Positions 26,531 to 33,884 of a stretch of 64,000 nucleotides of DNA are shown here, piece after piece. The notes under the pieces were generated by a model. The model had not been told where the DNA came from. It did no database searches and was given only the letters and a program-made list of their open reading frames with translations. The stretch spans positions 124,001 through 188,000 of the forward strand of contig URQB01000002.1 in assembly GCA_900549825.1 (NCBI GenBank). The letters run 5' to 3'. The DNA comes from an uncultured Oscillospiraceae bacterium. GTDB taxonomy: Bacteria > Bacillota > Clostridia > Oscillospirales > Acutalibacteraceae. The translations under genes were made by a program, and so were the position numbers. The stretch's first letter is position 1. Each line of letters starts with the position of its first letter.

Positions 26531-26580
26531 ACATTGTATATCAACAGCTGTTTTTCAGCCGTTTTCAGGAGGAGCCCTTT

Positions 26581-27246
26581 ATGATGAAAATTTCTCCCTC
26601 CATCCTCTCCTGCGACTTCGCGCGCATGGGCGAGGAGTTTGCACGCATGGAAAAGTGCGGCGCGGACTGGCTGCATATCGATGTGATGGACGGGCATTTC
26701 GTCCCGAACCTGACGCTTGGCGCACCGATTGTCAAGGCTTTGCGCCCCCATGCTTCCATTCCGTTCGACGTGCATCTGATGATCAGCGATCCGCTGAAAT
26801 ATGCGCCGGATTTTCTCAAGGCAGGCGCGGATATTGTAACCTTTCATATCGAGTCCGACTCCCCTGTGGAGGAAACAATTGAGCTCATCCGTGCAGGTGG
26901 GGCGGTCCCTGCCCTGAGCCTGAAGCCCAAAACGCCCGCCGAGGCGGTTTTCCCGTATCTCGACAGGCTGGGTATGGTGCTGGTGATGACGGTAGAGCCG
27001 GGCTTCGGCGGGCAGTCCTTCATGGGGGATATGATGCCAAAGGTGGCGGCGATCCGCCGGGAGGCGGATCGCCGCGGGCTTTCGCTCGATATCCAGGTTG
27101 ACGGCGGTATCAGCGAAAAACCGATTGCCGAGGCGGCAAAAGCCGGGGCGAATATCTTTGTAGCGGGAAGCGCGGTGTTCGGCGCGCCGGATGCGGCGCA
27201 GATGATCGCCTCCCTGCGCGCCAGGGCAGAGCAGGCTGCACAGTGA
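26581..27246 (+). CDS. rpe: ribulose-phosphate 3-epimerase
   Basis: A 221-residue TIM-barrel enzyme of the pentose phosphate pathway that interconverts ribulose 5-phosphate and xylulose 5-phosphate. Motifs: SPSILSCDFARM (residues 5-16), HIDVMDGHFVPN with metal-binding His and Asp, DVHLMI, MTVEPGFGGQ and QVDGGI. Length is typical. AGGAGG lies eight bases before ATG 26581; a second ATG follows directly. Its stop codon touches that of the convergent mecA, with no space for a terminator between them. Confidence 0.96.
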   Translation: MMKISPSILSCDFARMGEEFARMEKCGADWLHIDVMDGHFVPNLTLGAPIVKALRPHASIPFDVHLMISDPLKYAPDFLKAGADIVTFHIESDSPVEETIELIRAGGAVPALSLKPKTPAEAVFPYLDRLGMVLVMTVEPGFGGQSFMGDMMPKVAAIRREADRRGLSLDIQVDGGISEKPIAEAAKAGANIFVAGSAVFGAPDAAQMIASLRARAEQAAQ

Positions 27247-27825
27247 TCAGAGGATCCCGCTGATTTGCTCCAGCGCACGGCTTTTACATACGCTCTGCCA
27301 GTGCTCGCGGGTAAAGGCGGCGGGGAGCTCGCCCCTCGCACAGGGGGTGCCGAATTCCGAAAGCGCGATCTCCAGCAGATCGGACTGCTCTGCGGATGAG
27401 ACAATCAGGCGGTAGCAATGCTCCTGCCGGTACAGCTCGCTTTCCGGCGGAAGGACATTCAGCCGCCGGACGCTTTCGGCGGCGTCGAGCAGCATCTGCG
27501 CGCTGGTGAATTCATAGACGAGCGGGGTTCTGGATTTTTTCATGGTCAGGTGGCGCAATGGCTGCGGTTTGTTCTCCTGCTCAAGGACGGTAAACCGCAG
27601 CACACAGCCGCCTTCCCCGGCGGGCAGCGCCTCAATGAGCATCCGGCCTGACGGATCGATATCGCGGCCCAGCTCACGGCGCGCTTCGTCGAGCAGCGTC
27701 CAGATGACGCGGCGCGTTTCGATATTGGCGTAGTCCATCTCCTCGTATGTAATGTGCAGCTTCATCATGTCGTCGGCTGTCAGCCGGACTACGATTTTAT
27801 TCTCTTCAGGCGCCTCGATCTTCAA
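27247..27825 (-). CDS. mecA: adaptor protein MecA
   Basis: A 192-residue adaptor that brings substrate proteins to the ClpC protease. The N-terminal domain (KIEAPEENKIVVRLTADDM) aligns with the MKIERINENTI-type start of MecA; a C-terminal domain follows a variable linker. Because of that alignment and a GGGAGGG site eight bases upstream, the start is taken at TTG 27825 rather than GTG 27831. In Bacillus and relatives MecA controls competence and sporulation regulators. It is a stand-alone gene, and no clpC is in the window. Confidence 0.85.
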   Translation of the reverse strand: MKIEAPEENKIVVRLTADDMMKLHITYEEMDYANIETRRVIWTLLDEARRELGRDIDPSGRMLIEALPAGEGGCVLRFTVLEQENKPQPLRHLTMKKSRTPLVYEFTSAQMLLDAAESVRRLNVLPPESELYRQEHCYRLIVSSAEQSDLLEIALSEFGTPCARGELPAAFTREHWQSVCKSRALEQISGIL

Positions 27826-27962
27826 AGGCACATCCCTCCCCGACCAAAATCAGTTTGCTCATATTGCTCTCTATATCATATGCCCCAGGCGGGGCCGTGC
27901 GCAATGCATAATTTCTGGCAAAAGGCCCTACAATGAATTTGATATGAAAGGCGGTGAGGCGC

Positions 27963-28985
27963 TTGTCCGCTTCGGGAGAACAGATCAGGACGCCTTCTGA
28001 GAAGGCGTTTCGATCCTACACCATTTCAACGCTCCTTATGCTGATTGCCCCGGCGGTGATGGCGTTTTATTACTACCGGTGGAGGGCGGCCTGCCTTCTG
28101 GCCGTTTCCATTTTGACAGCGGCGCTTCTGGATGCAGTCGGCACGGCGCTGATGCGCAGAAAGCCCGGGATGGATACATTATATGCGGCGTTGACCGGCG
28201 CTATGATTGCTTTGCTGCTGCCTGCTTCCGCGCCGCTGTGGCTGCCTGCCGCGGGGAGTGCGTTTGCGATCGTGGCGGCGAAGCTCCCCTTCGGAAGCGC
28301 GGAGAAGACTCCGTTTGTCCCTGCGGCGGCGGGAATCGCCTTTTTGTGCGTGTGCTGGCCGGAGCTGGTTTTCACCTATCCGGTGATCGACAGCTCGCTG
28401 CCGACGGTGGTGACCGGCTCCGCCGGCTTTGTGGAGGGAACCTCGTTTGCCTCCATGCTGAAGGTGCATCATTCGATCGACGGCAATATCCTGAGCTATT
28501 TCAATGCAGTGATCGGCAAGGTGCCCGGCCCGATGGGCGCAACGTGCATGCTGGTCATGTTCGGCACGGCGATCGCATTTTTTATCTTCCATTCTTCTCT
28601 GTGGCTCAGCTCTGCGGGCTTCGTTGCGGTGTGTTCTGTATGCGCTGTGCTGTTCCCGCGGATTCTGACGGGACGCAAGCTGTCCCTGACAATGGAAATT
28701 TCGGCCGGTATGCTGGTCTTTACTTCGCTCTTCATTTTACCAAACCCGGCGACGCTGCCTAAAACCCATCTTCGGCGGCTGATTTACGGGATGGCCGCGG
28801 GCGGGATCTGTATGCTGCTGCGGTATTTCGGCGCCTATGAAGAAGGCGCATGCTTTGCGGTTCTGCTGATGAACGCCGCCCGGCCGATGGTCGATGGTCT
28901 GATGCAGAGCCGTAAGGAAAAGCAGAAAAAGGTCTTGGCCGCGGTGGCTCCGGGACAGAGGGAAGGGGGCGGTACGCATGCATGA
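27963..28985 (+). CDS. RnfD/NqrB-like membrane protein without canonical flavin motif
   Basis: A 340-residue polytopic membrane protein resembling RnfD: SYTISTLLMLIAPAVMAFYYY at the N-terminus, a long hydrophobic core, and a C-terminal segment close to RnfD (ILPNPATLPKTHLRRLIYGMAAGG; FAVLLMNAARPMVD). In RnfD an FMN is bound covalently to a threonine in an (S/T)GAT motif; here the matching place reads EGTS (158-161). GTG 27954 and TTG 27963 are both possible starts; AAAGGCGG fits the TTG. It overlaps the next gene by eight bases. It is the first of three Rnf-like genes, and rnfB, rnfC and rnfG are absent. Confidence 0.75.
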   Translation: MSASGEQIRTPSEKAFRSYTISTLLMLIAPAVMAFYYYRWRAACLLAVSILTAALLDAVGTALMRRKPGMDTLYAALTGAMIALLLPASAPLWLPAAGSAFAIVAAKLPFGSAEKTPFVPAAAGIAFLCVCWPELVFTYPVIDSSLPTVVTGSAGFVEGTSFASMLKVHHSIDGNILSYFNAVIGKVPGPMGATCMLVMFGTAIAFFIFHSSLWLSSAGFVAVCSVCAVLFPRILTGRKLSLTMEISAGMLVFTSLFILPNPATLPKTHLRRLIYGMAAGGICMLLRYFGAYEEGACFAVLLMNAARPMVDGLMQSRKEKQKKVLAAVAPGQREGGGTHA

Positions 28986-30159
28986 GCAGGAAATGCAGAC
29001 CCTTTCGGGGAAAACGATCTTCCAGCGCGGCATCCTGCGGGAAAATCCGGTTTTGATGCTGTGCCTCGGCCTGTTCCCCGCCATCATGCTCGCCACCTCG
29101 CTGAAGGCTGCGGCCATTGTCGCAGTTGCATCTGCCGTCCTCCTGATCGTGATGGAGTTGCTGACGGCTCTGGTTCTGAAAAAGCTTCCATTCTGGCTGC
29201 GCATCGGCATGTATGCCCTGCTCAGCTTTGGGATGCTGGCCGGCGGGCTGTTTGCCTGCGAGCGTTTTCTTCCGGATTTGCTTGGCACGCTGAGCGGCTA
29301 TCTTCCGCTGCTCGCGGTCAACGCAATCATTGTATTCCGTTGTGAAACCTGCGCCGCGCATCAAACCCTGCGCGTGAGCCTGCTGGATGCGCTGGGTGCT
29401 TCTCTGGGCTATGCGATTGTGCTGGTGCTGCTCGGCTTTTTCCGGGAGTTGCTGGGAAATGGATCGGTTTTGGGCCATACCTTTCCGGCGCTTCCCAAGA
29501 TCACGGGGATGCTGATGCCGTTCGGCGGATTTTTGCTGCTGGGCTTTATGGCCGCATTGGTGAAGTGGATTTATCATTTGCGCCATCATGGCGGGGAGGA
29601 ATTGGCAACGCCGGTTGCCCACGTCGATGAGGAAGACGTTTCCGCGATAGAGCCGCTGGCGCGTCTTTTCCATCAGGAACGCACCGGGCCGGGGGAAGCT
29701 TCCGTGCCCAGAAAAGAGAGGCCTCCAAAGAAACAGCCGGCAGAAAAAGTGGCTGTGGAAACCGAGAAGGAGGCCGCCGTGCCGCCTGAGAAGAAGCTGA
29801 AAAAGCCTGTGGAGAAAGGTCGTCCGGCGGAAAAAGAACGGCAGAAATCCGAGAAGGAGCCTTTTATGCGGAAGTCGTCTCCCCAGCGGTCTGATGGGAA
29901 AAAGCAACCAGTTGCGGAAAAGAACGGGCCCGCACCCGAACGCAAGCGCCCGGAACGAAAGCCTGCGGAGAAAAAACCGCACCACAAACCGGATGCAAGG
30001 GTTACGCCGCCTGATTCGGCGCGTACAACCCGGCGGGATGAGGAGATGGAGAGCTTTGCGGATGTCCTTGCGGCGCTGAACAGACGGCGCGCGGAGCAGG
30101 AACGCAAGGCGCAGGCAGATGAACATCATGCAGAAGAGAAAGGGGAGGAGCAGCTGTGA
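28978..30159 (+). CDS. RnfE-like membrane protein with long charged C-terminal tail
   Basis: A 393-residue protein in two parts. Residues 1-205 form a six-helix RnfE/RsxE-type membrane domain (GILRENPVLMLCLGLFP; LLGFFRELLGNGSVLG). Residues about 206-393 are a hydrophilic tail rich in Lys, Glu, Pro and Arg, with PAEK repeated, not found in ordinary RnfE. The [2Fe-2S] cysteine of the first half-site is F33 (LGLFP for LGLCP) and of the second A116 (VNAII for TNCII); new cysteines occur at 29, 122 and 125. It overlaps both neighbours, so translation is coupled. Function is unknown. Confidence 0.75.
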   Translation: MHEQEMQTLSGKTIFQRGILRENPVLMLCLGLFPAIMLATSLKAAAIVAVASAVLLIVMELLTALVLKKLPFWLRIGMYALLSFGMLAGGLFACERFLPDLLGTLSGYLPLLAVNAIIVFRCETCAAHQTLRVSLLDALGASLGYAIVLVLLGFFRELLGNGSVLGHTFPALPKITGMLMPFGGFLLLGFMAALVKWIYHLRHHGGEELATPVAHVDEEDVSAIEPLARLFHQERTGPGEASVPRKERPPKKQPAEKVAVETEKEAAVPPEKKLKKPVEKGRPAEKERQKSEKEPFMRKSSPQRSDGKKQPVAEKNGPAPERKRPERKPAEKKPHHKPDARVTPPDSARTTRRDEEMESFADVLAALNRRRAEQERKAQADEHHAEEKGEEQL

Positions 30160-30749
30160 ACTGGTTTGTAACGCTTTTGGTGACAGCGCTCTATTCCCTG
30201 CTGCTGCAAAACCTGGTTTTCACCGGCGGCTTTGGGGCGAGCGAAGCGGTCAGAATCTCTTCCAAGCCGCGTTACGTGCTGTCTTTTGCCCTGTTTATCA
30301 CGGTGTTTTCCGCAGCGACCTCGATCATCTGCCGTGCGTTGGAGTTGCTGCCGCAGATTAGCGGCGCGCATACGCTTGTACGGCTGCTCATATATATGAC
30401 CGTGCTGTTTGTACTGTATGTGATCATCGTAGTGGTGTTCCGGTATGCCTTGCGTGCAGGCGACAGCATCCTGCGGAAGATCGGCATGGCGGCCTTCAAT
30501 ACGCTTGTGCTCGCGATTCCCGTGATTAACCGCAGCGCCGCCTATACGGTCGGCGAATCGCTTGGCGCCGGTCTCGGCGCGGGGACGGCTTTTGCCCTGG
30601 CTGTGTTTCTTATTCATGCGGGGATTCATGTGCTGGACAGCAACGACAGGATTCCCAAAGCCTTTCAGGGGACGCCGGCGCTGTTTCTCTATGTTTCCCT
30701 GCTGGCGCTTGCGTTCACTGGATTTTCCGGCAGATCCCTGTTTGTATAA
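30156..30749 (+). CDS. RnfA-like membrane protein lacking iron-sulfur cysteines
   Basis: A 197-residue six-helix protein of the RnfA/RsxA type. The C-terminus matches well (PKAFQGTPALFLYVSLLALAFTGFSG, as in RsxA PAPFRGNAIALI...LAFMGFSG). The two cysteines that hold the RnfA half of the membrane [2Fe-2S] cluster are missing: the first site reads VFTGGFGAS and the second FNTLVLA in place of TNCAVLG. The only cysteine is C59. GTG 30156 overlaps the preceding stop by four bases. With the two upstream genes it forms a three-protein membrane module whose role cannot be the canonical Rnf electron path. Confidence 0.75.
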   Translation: MNWFVTLLVTALYSLLLQNLVFTGGFGASEAVRISSKPRYVLSFALFITVFSAATSIICRALELLPQISGAHTLVRLLIYMTVLFVLYVIIVVVFRYALRAGDSILRKIGMAAFNTLVLAIPVINRSAAYTVGESLGAGLGAGTAFALAVFLIHAGIHVLDSNDRIPKAFQGTPALFLYVSLLALAFTGFSGRSLFV

Positions 30750-30829
30750 TTGCCGGACGGTTTGCCCAATGCTCATTTTTACGTTTGCCGTGTGAAGGGC
30801 GTGAATTCCGCGAAAGGATGGCCATTTCA

Positions 30830-32101
30830 ATGGGGAAAAAATATAAGGTGAAAAAAGATTACGGTTCCGGGCAGCGCTCCAGCTACTATGGATTCCGGAG
30901 GGACTTTCCGGAGGGAGGGCGCAAGGGCCGTTTCCGCAGAAGCGCGAGCCGCACCGGGCGCGGCAGAAAGATTGGCAAAATCGCGCTGATGGTGCTTGGG
31001 TTTGCAGCGGTAGCGGCAATCGCATTTTTCATAACCGATTTTGCTTTGAATCTCTCCAATAAGCCTGCCGTGACCAATCCCTCCCAGGCAGAAACCGGCG
31101 CAGGCGTGCAGGGAACCGATGCGCAGCAGGAGCCATCGACGAAGGTGCCTGTGGTACAGCAAAAGGCCGCAGTGGCGCTCTGGCTGCCGGAACGGACGCT
31201 GCGCAGCGGCTCCAGCCTCGACAGCTTCCTTTCCAACGCAAAGCAGATCGGCGCCTCGGCCGTGCTGATCGACGGAAAGGATATTGATGGGACGCTTCTC
31301 TTCCCCTCTGCTCTGGAGCAGGCGAAGACGACGGGCGCCGCAGAGAGCGCTTATTCGGATTTTTCACAGGCCGTTCAAACGATCCGCGACAGCGGCCTAT
31401 CCGTCATGGTGCGGGTGCAGTGCTTCCGTGATCCGCTGGCTGCCAGAAAGCTGGGCGAGGGGAGTGCGGTCTGCTATCAGCGGCCAGGCACGCTCTGGTT
31501 GGATAATAGCGTGGATAAGGGCGGAAAACCGTGGGCAAACCCCTATTCGGCAACCGTGCGGAGCTATCTGACCGGCTTGATCGGCGAGCTTGCAGCAATG
31601 GAGATTGACAGTATCCTGCTTGATAGCGTCCAATTCCCGAGCGGATATGCGCTGACGAAAACGTATTATATCGGGGAGAGCGAAAGCGGCGTTTCCCGTA
31701 ACGATGTTCTGAAGAATTTTGTTGCCGACGCGAAGAAGGCGGCAGGCAGCAAAAACGTGATCCTGATGCAGTCCGGAGAAGGCGCTCTGGGCGGAGCCGA
31801 AGAGCAGTACCACGGCAGCCTGTTTGCCAGCGGAGCGGATGTCTATGCGCCGGATCTGCGCCTGTCCGGGCTGAAGGGCAGCATTACAATTGGCGAAGAG
31901 TCGTTCTCCCCCGCGAAGGATCCGGCGGGATTCCTCACGGCGGCCGGAAAACAGCTGAAATCTATGGCGGGGAACGCGGCCTTGATGCCTCTGGTGGATG
32001 CGGGCTCCAATTTGAGCGCGCAGGTCGAGGCGCTCAGGACGGCGGGAATTGAAAGCTATATTGTATACAGCCCGGGTGGCAATTATACGGCGGTGAAATA
32101 A
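30830..32101 (+). CDS. membrane-anchored putative glycoside hydrolase (DUF4015-like)
   Basis: A 423-residue protein: a very basic cytoplasmic N-terminus (residues 1-47, KKYKVKKDYGSG... RKIGK), one transmembrane helix (about 48-72), a Thr/Gln-rich stalk, then an extracellular TIM-barrel-like domain (WLPERTLRSGSSLDSFLSNAKQ; AVLIDGKDIDG; IDSILLDSVQFPSG). That arrangement is seen in putative glycoside hydrolases of the DUF4015 group; activity has not been shown for most. Start 30830 has AAAGGATGG upstream. It follows the Rnf-like genes by 80 bases on the same strand and may be co-transcribed; no terminator is seen between them. Confidence 0.75.
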   Translation: MGKKYKVKKDYGSGQRSSYYGFRRDFPEGGRKGRFRRSASRTGRGRKIGKIALMVLGFAAVAAIAFFITDFALNLSNKPAVTNPSQAETGAGVQGTDAQQEPSTKVPVVQQKAAVALWLPERTLRSGSSLDSFLSNAKQIGASAVLIDGKDIDGTLLFPSALEQAKTTGAAESAYSDFSQAVQTIRDSGLSVMVRVQCFRDPLAARKLGEGSAVCYQRPGTLWLDNSVDKGGKPWANPYSATVRSYLTGLIGELAAMEIDSILLDSVQFPSGYALTKTYYIGESESGVSRNDVLKNFVADAKKAAGSKNVILMQSGEGALGGAEEQYHGSLFASGADVYAPDLRLSGLKGSITIGEESFSPAKDPAGFLTAAGKQLKSMAGNAALMPLVDAGSNLSAQVEALRTAGIESYIVYSPGGNYTAVK

Positions 32102-32120
32102 GGCGGATCTGAACCGGCCT

Positions 32121-32574
32121 TGGTAAAAACGCACCTAAGTAGGAAATCGAGTTTTAAGAGGCGTGGCGAAGCGTAAGCGGCGCCACTCCCGTTTTTGTTC
32201 GGATGCGCTCATGGTTATAGAAGTGAATATAGCGGTCAATCATTTCGTCTGCCTCACGGAATGTAGCTGGTTTGTGCCGGTACATACACTCCGTTTTGAG
32301 GATTGAGAAAAAATTTTCGGCCATAGCATTATCATAGCAATTTCCCCGTCTTGACATGGACGGCGTTAAGCCGTATTGTTGTGCCCACCGGCTGTTCCCA
32401 TACTCTCTGCTCATTGCTTTTTGACTTTCCACGGCGTGAATCCGTGACACGACCTTTTCCCGTATCTCTGCTGGGTACTTTTTCATTCCCTTTTTCCCTG
32501 ACATAACATGACCCCCTAATGTAGTTTTATTTTCCTACATTAGGGGGCCTTTTGTCTATTGTCCGTTTTTACTG
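32121..32574. mobile_element. internally deleted IS3-family element, about 454 bp
   Basis: Outer inverted repeats are TGGTAAAAACGCAC (32121-32134) and, read from the other end, CAGTAAAAACGGAC (32574-32561): 12 of 14 match. Between them lies a single fused transposase remnant. A long perfect hairpin (CCCCCTAATGTAG / CTACATTAGGGGG, 32512-32547) lies inside the right end. No target duplication is evident. With its transposase core missing, it could only move in trans. Confidence 0.65.
32154..32504 (-). pseudogene. IS3-type transposase remnant, OrfA start fused to OrfB end
   Basis: The 116-residue frame begins with an IS3 OrfA helix-turn-helix (KYPAEIREKVVSRIHAVESQKAMSREYG) and switches without a stop to the last part of the OrfB integrase: GLTPSMSRRGNCYDNAMAENFFSILKTE (with the DDE-domain glutamate), then HFYNHERIRTKTGVAPLTLR. 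The two aspartates of the catalytic triad are missing. A large internal deletion kept the frame by chance. Confidence 0.85.
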
Positions 32575-32645
32575 GAGCTGTTCACATGATTCAGGGTGCC
32601 TTTTCATATCTTCGATTGTCAGTAGTAATATCAAAGCCTATCCAA

Positions 32646-33050
32646 TCAGCCCTTTGGATTGACGATATCGCGCCAGTCAAGGTCGCCGCGGTCAAGGCTG
32701 TGGATGAGCGCTTCCGCTGTTGCAATATTGGTAGCAACGGGGATATTGTGCACATCGCAGAGGCGGAGCAGATTTGCTTCATTTGGCTCATGCGGCTTGG
32801 GGCTGAGCGGATCGCGGAAAAACAGGAGCAGATCTATTTCATTGCAGGCGATACGCGCAGCAATCTGCTGGTCGCCGCCCTGCGAGCCGCTGAGGAACCG
32901 CTGGATGGAAAGCCCGGTTGCTTCGGAGACAATTTTACCCGTTGTGCCGGTAGCGCACAAGGTGTGCCGGCTGAGGACGCCGCAGTACGCAATGCAGAAT
33001 TGCGTCATAAGCTCCTTCTTCGCGTCGTGGGCAATGAGTGCGATATTCAT
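32646..33050 (-). CDS. mgsA: methylglyoxal synthase
   Basis: A 134-residue enzyme that converts dihydroxyacetone phosphate to methylglyoxal and phosphate, a bypass used when phosphate is short or sugar flux is high. Features: [12 protein letters not shown] (His and the catalytic-region Asp), ATGTTGKIV (phosphate site), [28 protein letters not shown] and [13 protein letters not shown]. Length is typical. ATG 33050 has AAAGGAG. It lies at the end of the mreB-minD gene string, 70 bases after minD. Confidence 0.95.
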   Translation of the reverse strand: MNIALIAHDAKKELMTQFCIAYCGVLSRHTLCATGTTGKIVSEATGLSIQRFLSGSQGGDQQIAARIACNEIDLLLFFRDPLSPKPHEPNEANLLRLCDVHNIPVATNIATAEALIHSLDRGDLDWRDIVNPKG

Positions 33051-33120
33051 ATATGCAACTCCTTTTTGATACGAGTGTTGATTCAAAAATCACAATTCTT
33101 TTCTTATCATAACAGATTCA

Positions 33121-33855
33121 TTACATTTTATCAAGATGTTTTAACGGGATTTTCTCTCCTTCGATTCTTTTTGCGATCCGGAGATAAGCGCTGCCCGCGG
33201 GGCTCTCAGGGAGCACCGGTTTCCCCATGGCGGCACGGTAAGTGACGTCCGGATCGTCCGGCACGATGCCGGCGAGCCTTGCTCCTGCGCTGTCGATGAC
33301 CTGATCAATATTGAGCAGCTTACGCTTTACGACCGGCTGGGCCTTGAAGCGGTTGATGACCAGAAGAATCGGGGAGAGCTGCATCGCATACAACTCATCT
33401 ACGGCCGCGGCGGCGCTGCGGACACAGACCGCATCCGGCGTAGAGACGACGATCGCCTCCTGCGCCGCACTCGCGGCCAGACGGAAGCCGCGCTCCACCC
33501 CGGCTGGCGCGTCGATGAGAATATGGTCGAAAAAGGCGTCGTAATGCGCGGCGAGTGAACGCATGGCGTCCGGCGTAAACGCGGGTGCATCCCGCAGGGG
33601 GGCGGCAAGCAGATAGAGCCCGCCCACCGGCAGCGGCGCCTTTTCAGGCGCGCATCGGCCCAGGATCACATCCGCCCAGTCGTAGACCGTGTTTTCCGCA
33701 CAGCCGAGGATCAGATCCAGGCTGCGCAGGCCGATATCGCCGTCGATCAAGAGGACACGCCTGCCCATTCCGGCGAGGGCGCCTCCAATCCCGGCGGCCA
33801 GAGAGGATTTTCCCGCGCCGCCCTTGCCGGAGGCGATGACAGTCTTTTTGGCCAT
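33121..33855 (-). CDS. minD: septum-site-determining ATPase MinD
   Basis: A 244-residue ParA/MinD-type ATPase with the deviant Walker A GKGGAGKSS (residues 10-18), LLIDGDIGLRSLDLILG and the ILIDAPAGVERGF Walker B region. It normally binds the membrane as an ATP dimer and positions MinC to block division near the poles. Its C-terminus (IEGEKIPLKHLDKM) does not look like the usual basic amphipathic membrane-targeting helix. No minC or minE lies beside it, although minC often precedes minD in this operon. It is 29 bases downstream of mrdA. Confidence 0.88.
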   Translation of the reverse strand: MAKKTVIASGKGGAGKSSLAAGIGGALAGMGRRVLLIDGDIGLRSLDLILGCAENTVYDWADVILGRCAPEKAPLPVGGLYLLAAPLRDAPAFTPDAMRSLAAHYDAFFDHILIDAPAGVERGFRLAASAAQEAIVVSTPDAVCVRSAAAAVDELYAMQLSPILLVINRFKAQPVVKRKLLNIDQVIDSAGARLAGIVPDDPDVTYRAAMGKPVLPESPAGSAYLRIAKRIEGEKIPLKHLDKM

Positions 33856-33884
33856 AAATTTTGTCCTCCCTCTTCTGGAGCGTT

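Noticed and set aside
28759..30129. 456-codon frame opposite the RnfE-like gene
   Set aside because: Arises from the Lys/Glu-rich tail read backwards; no start signal.
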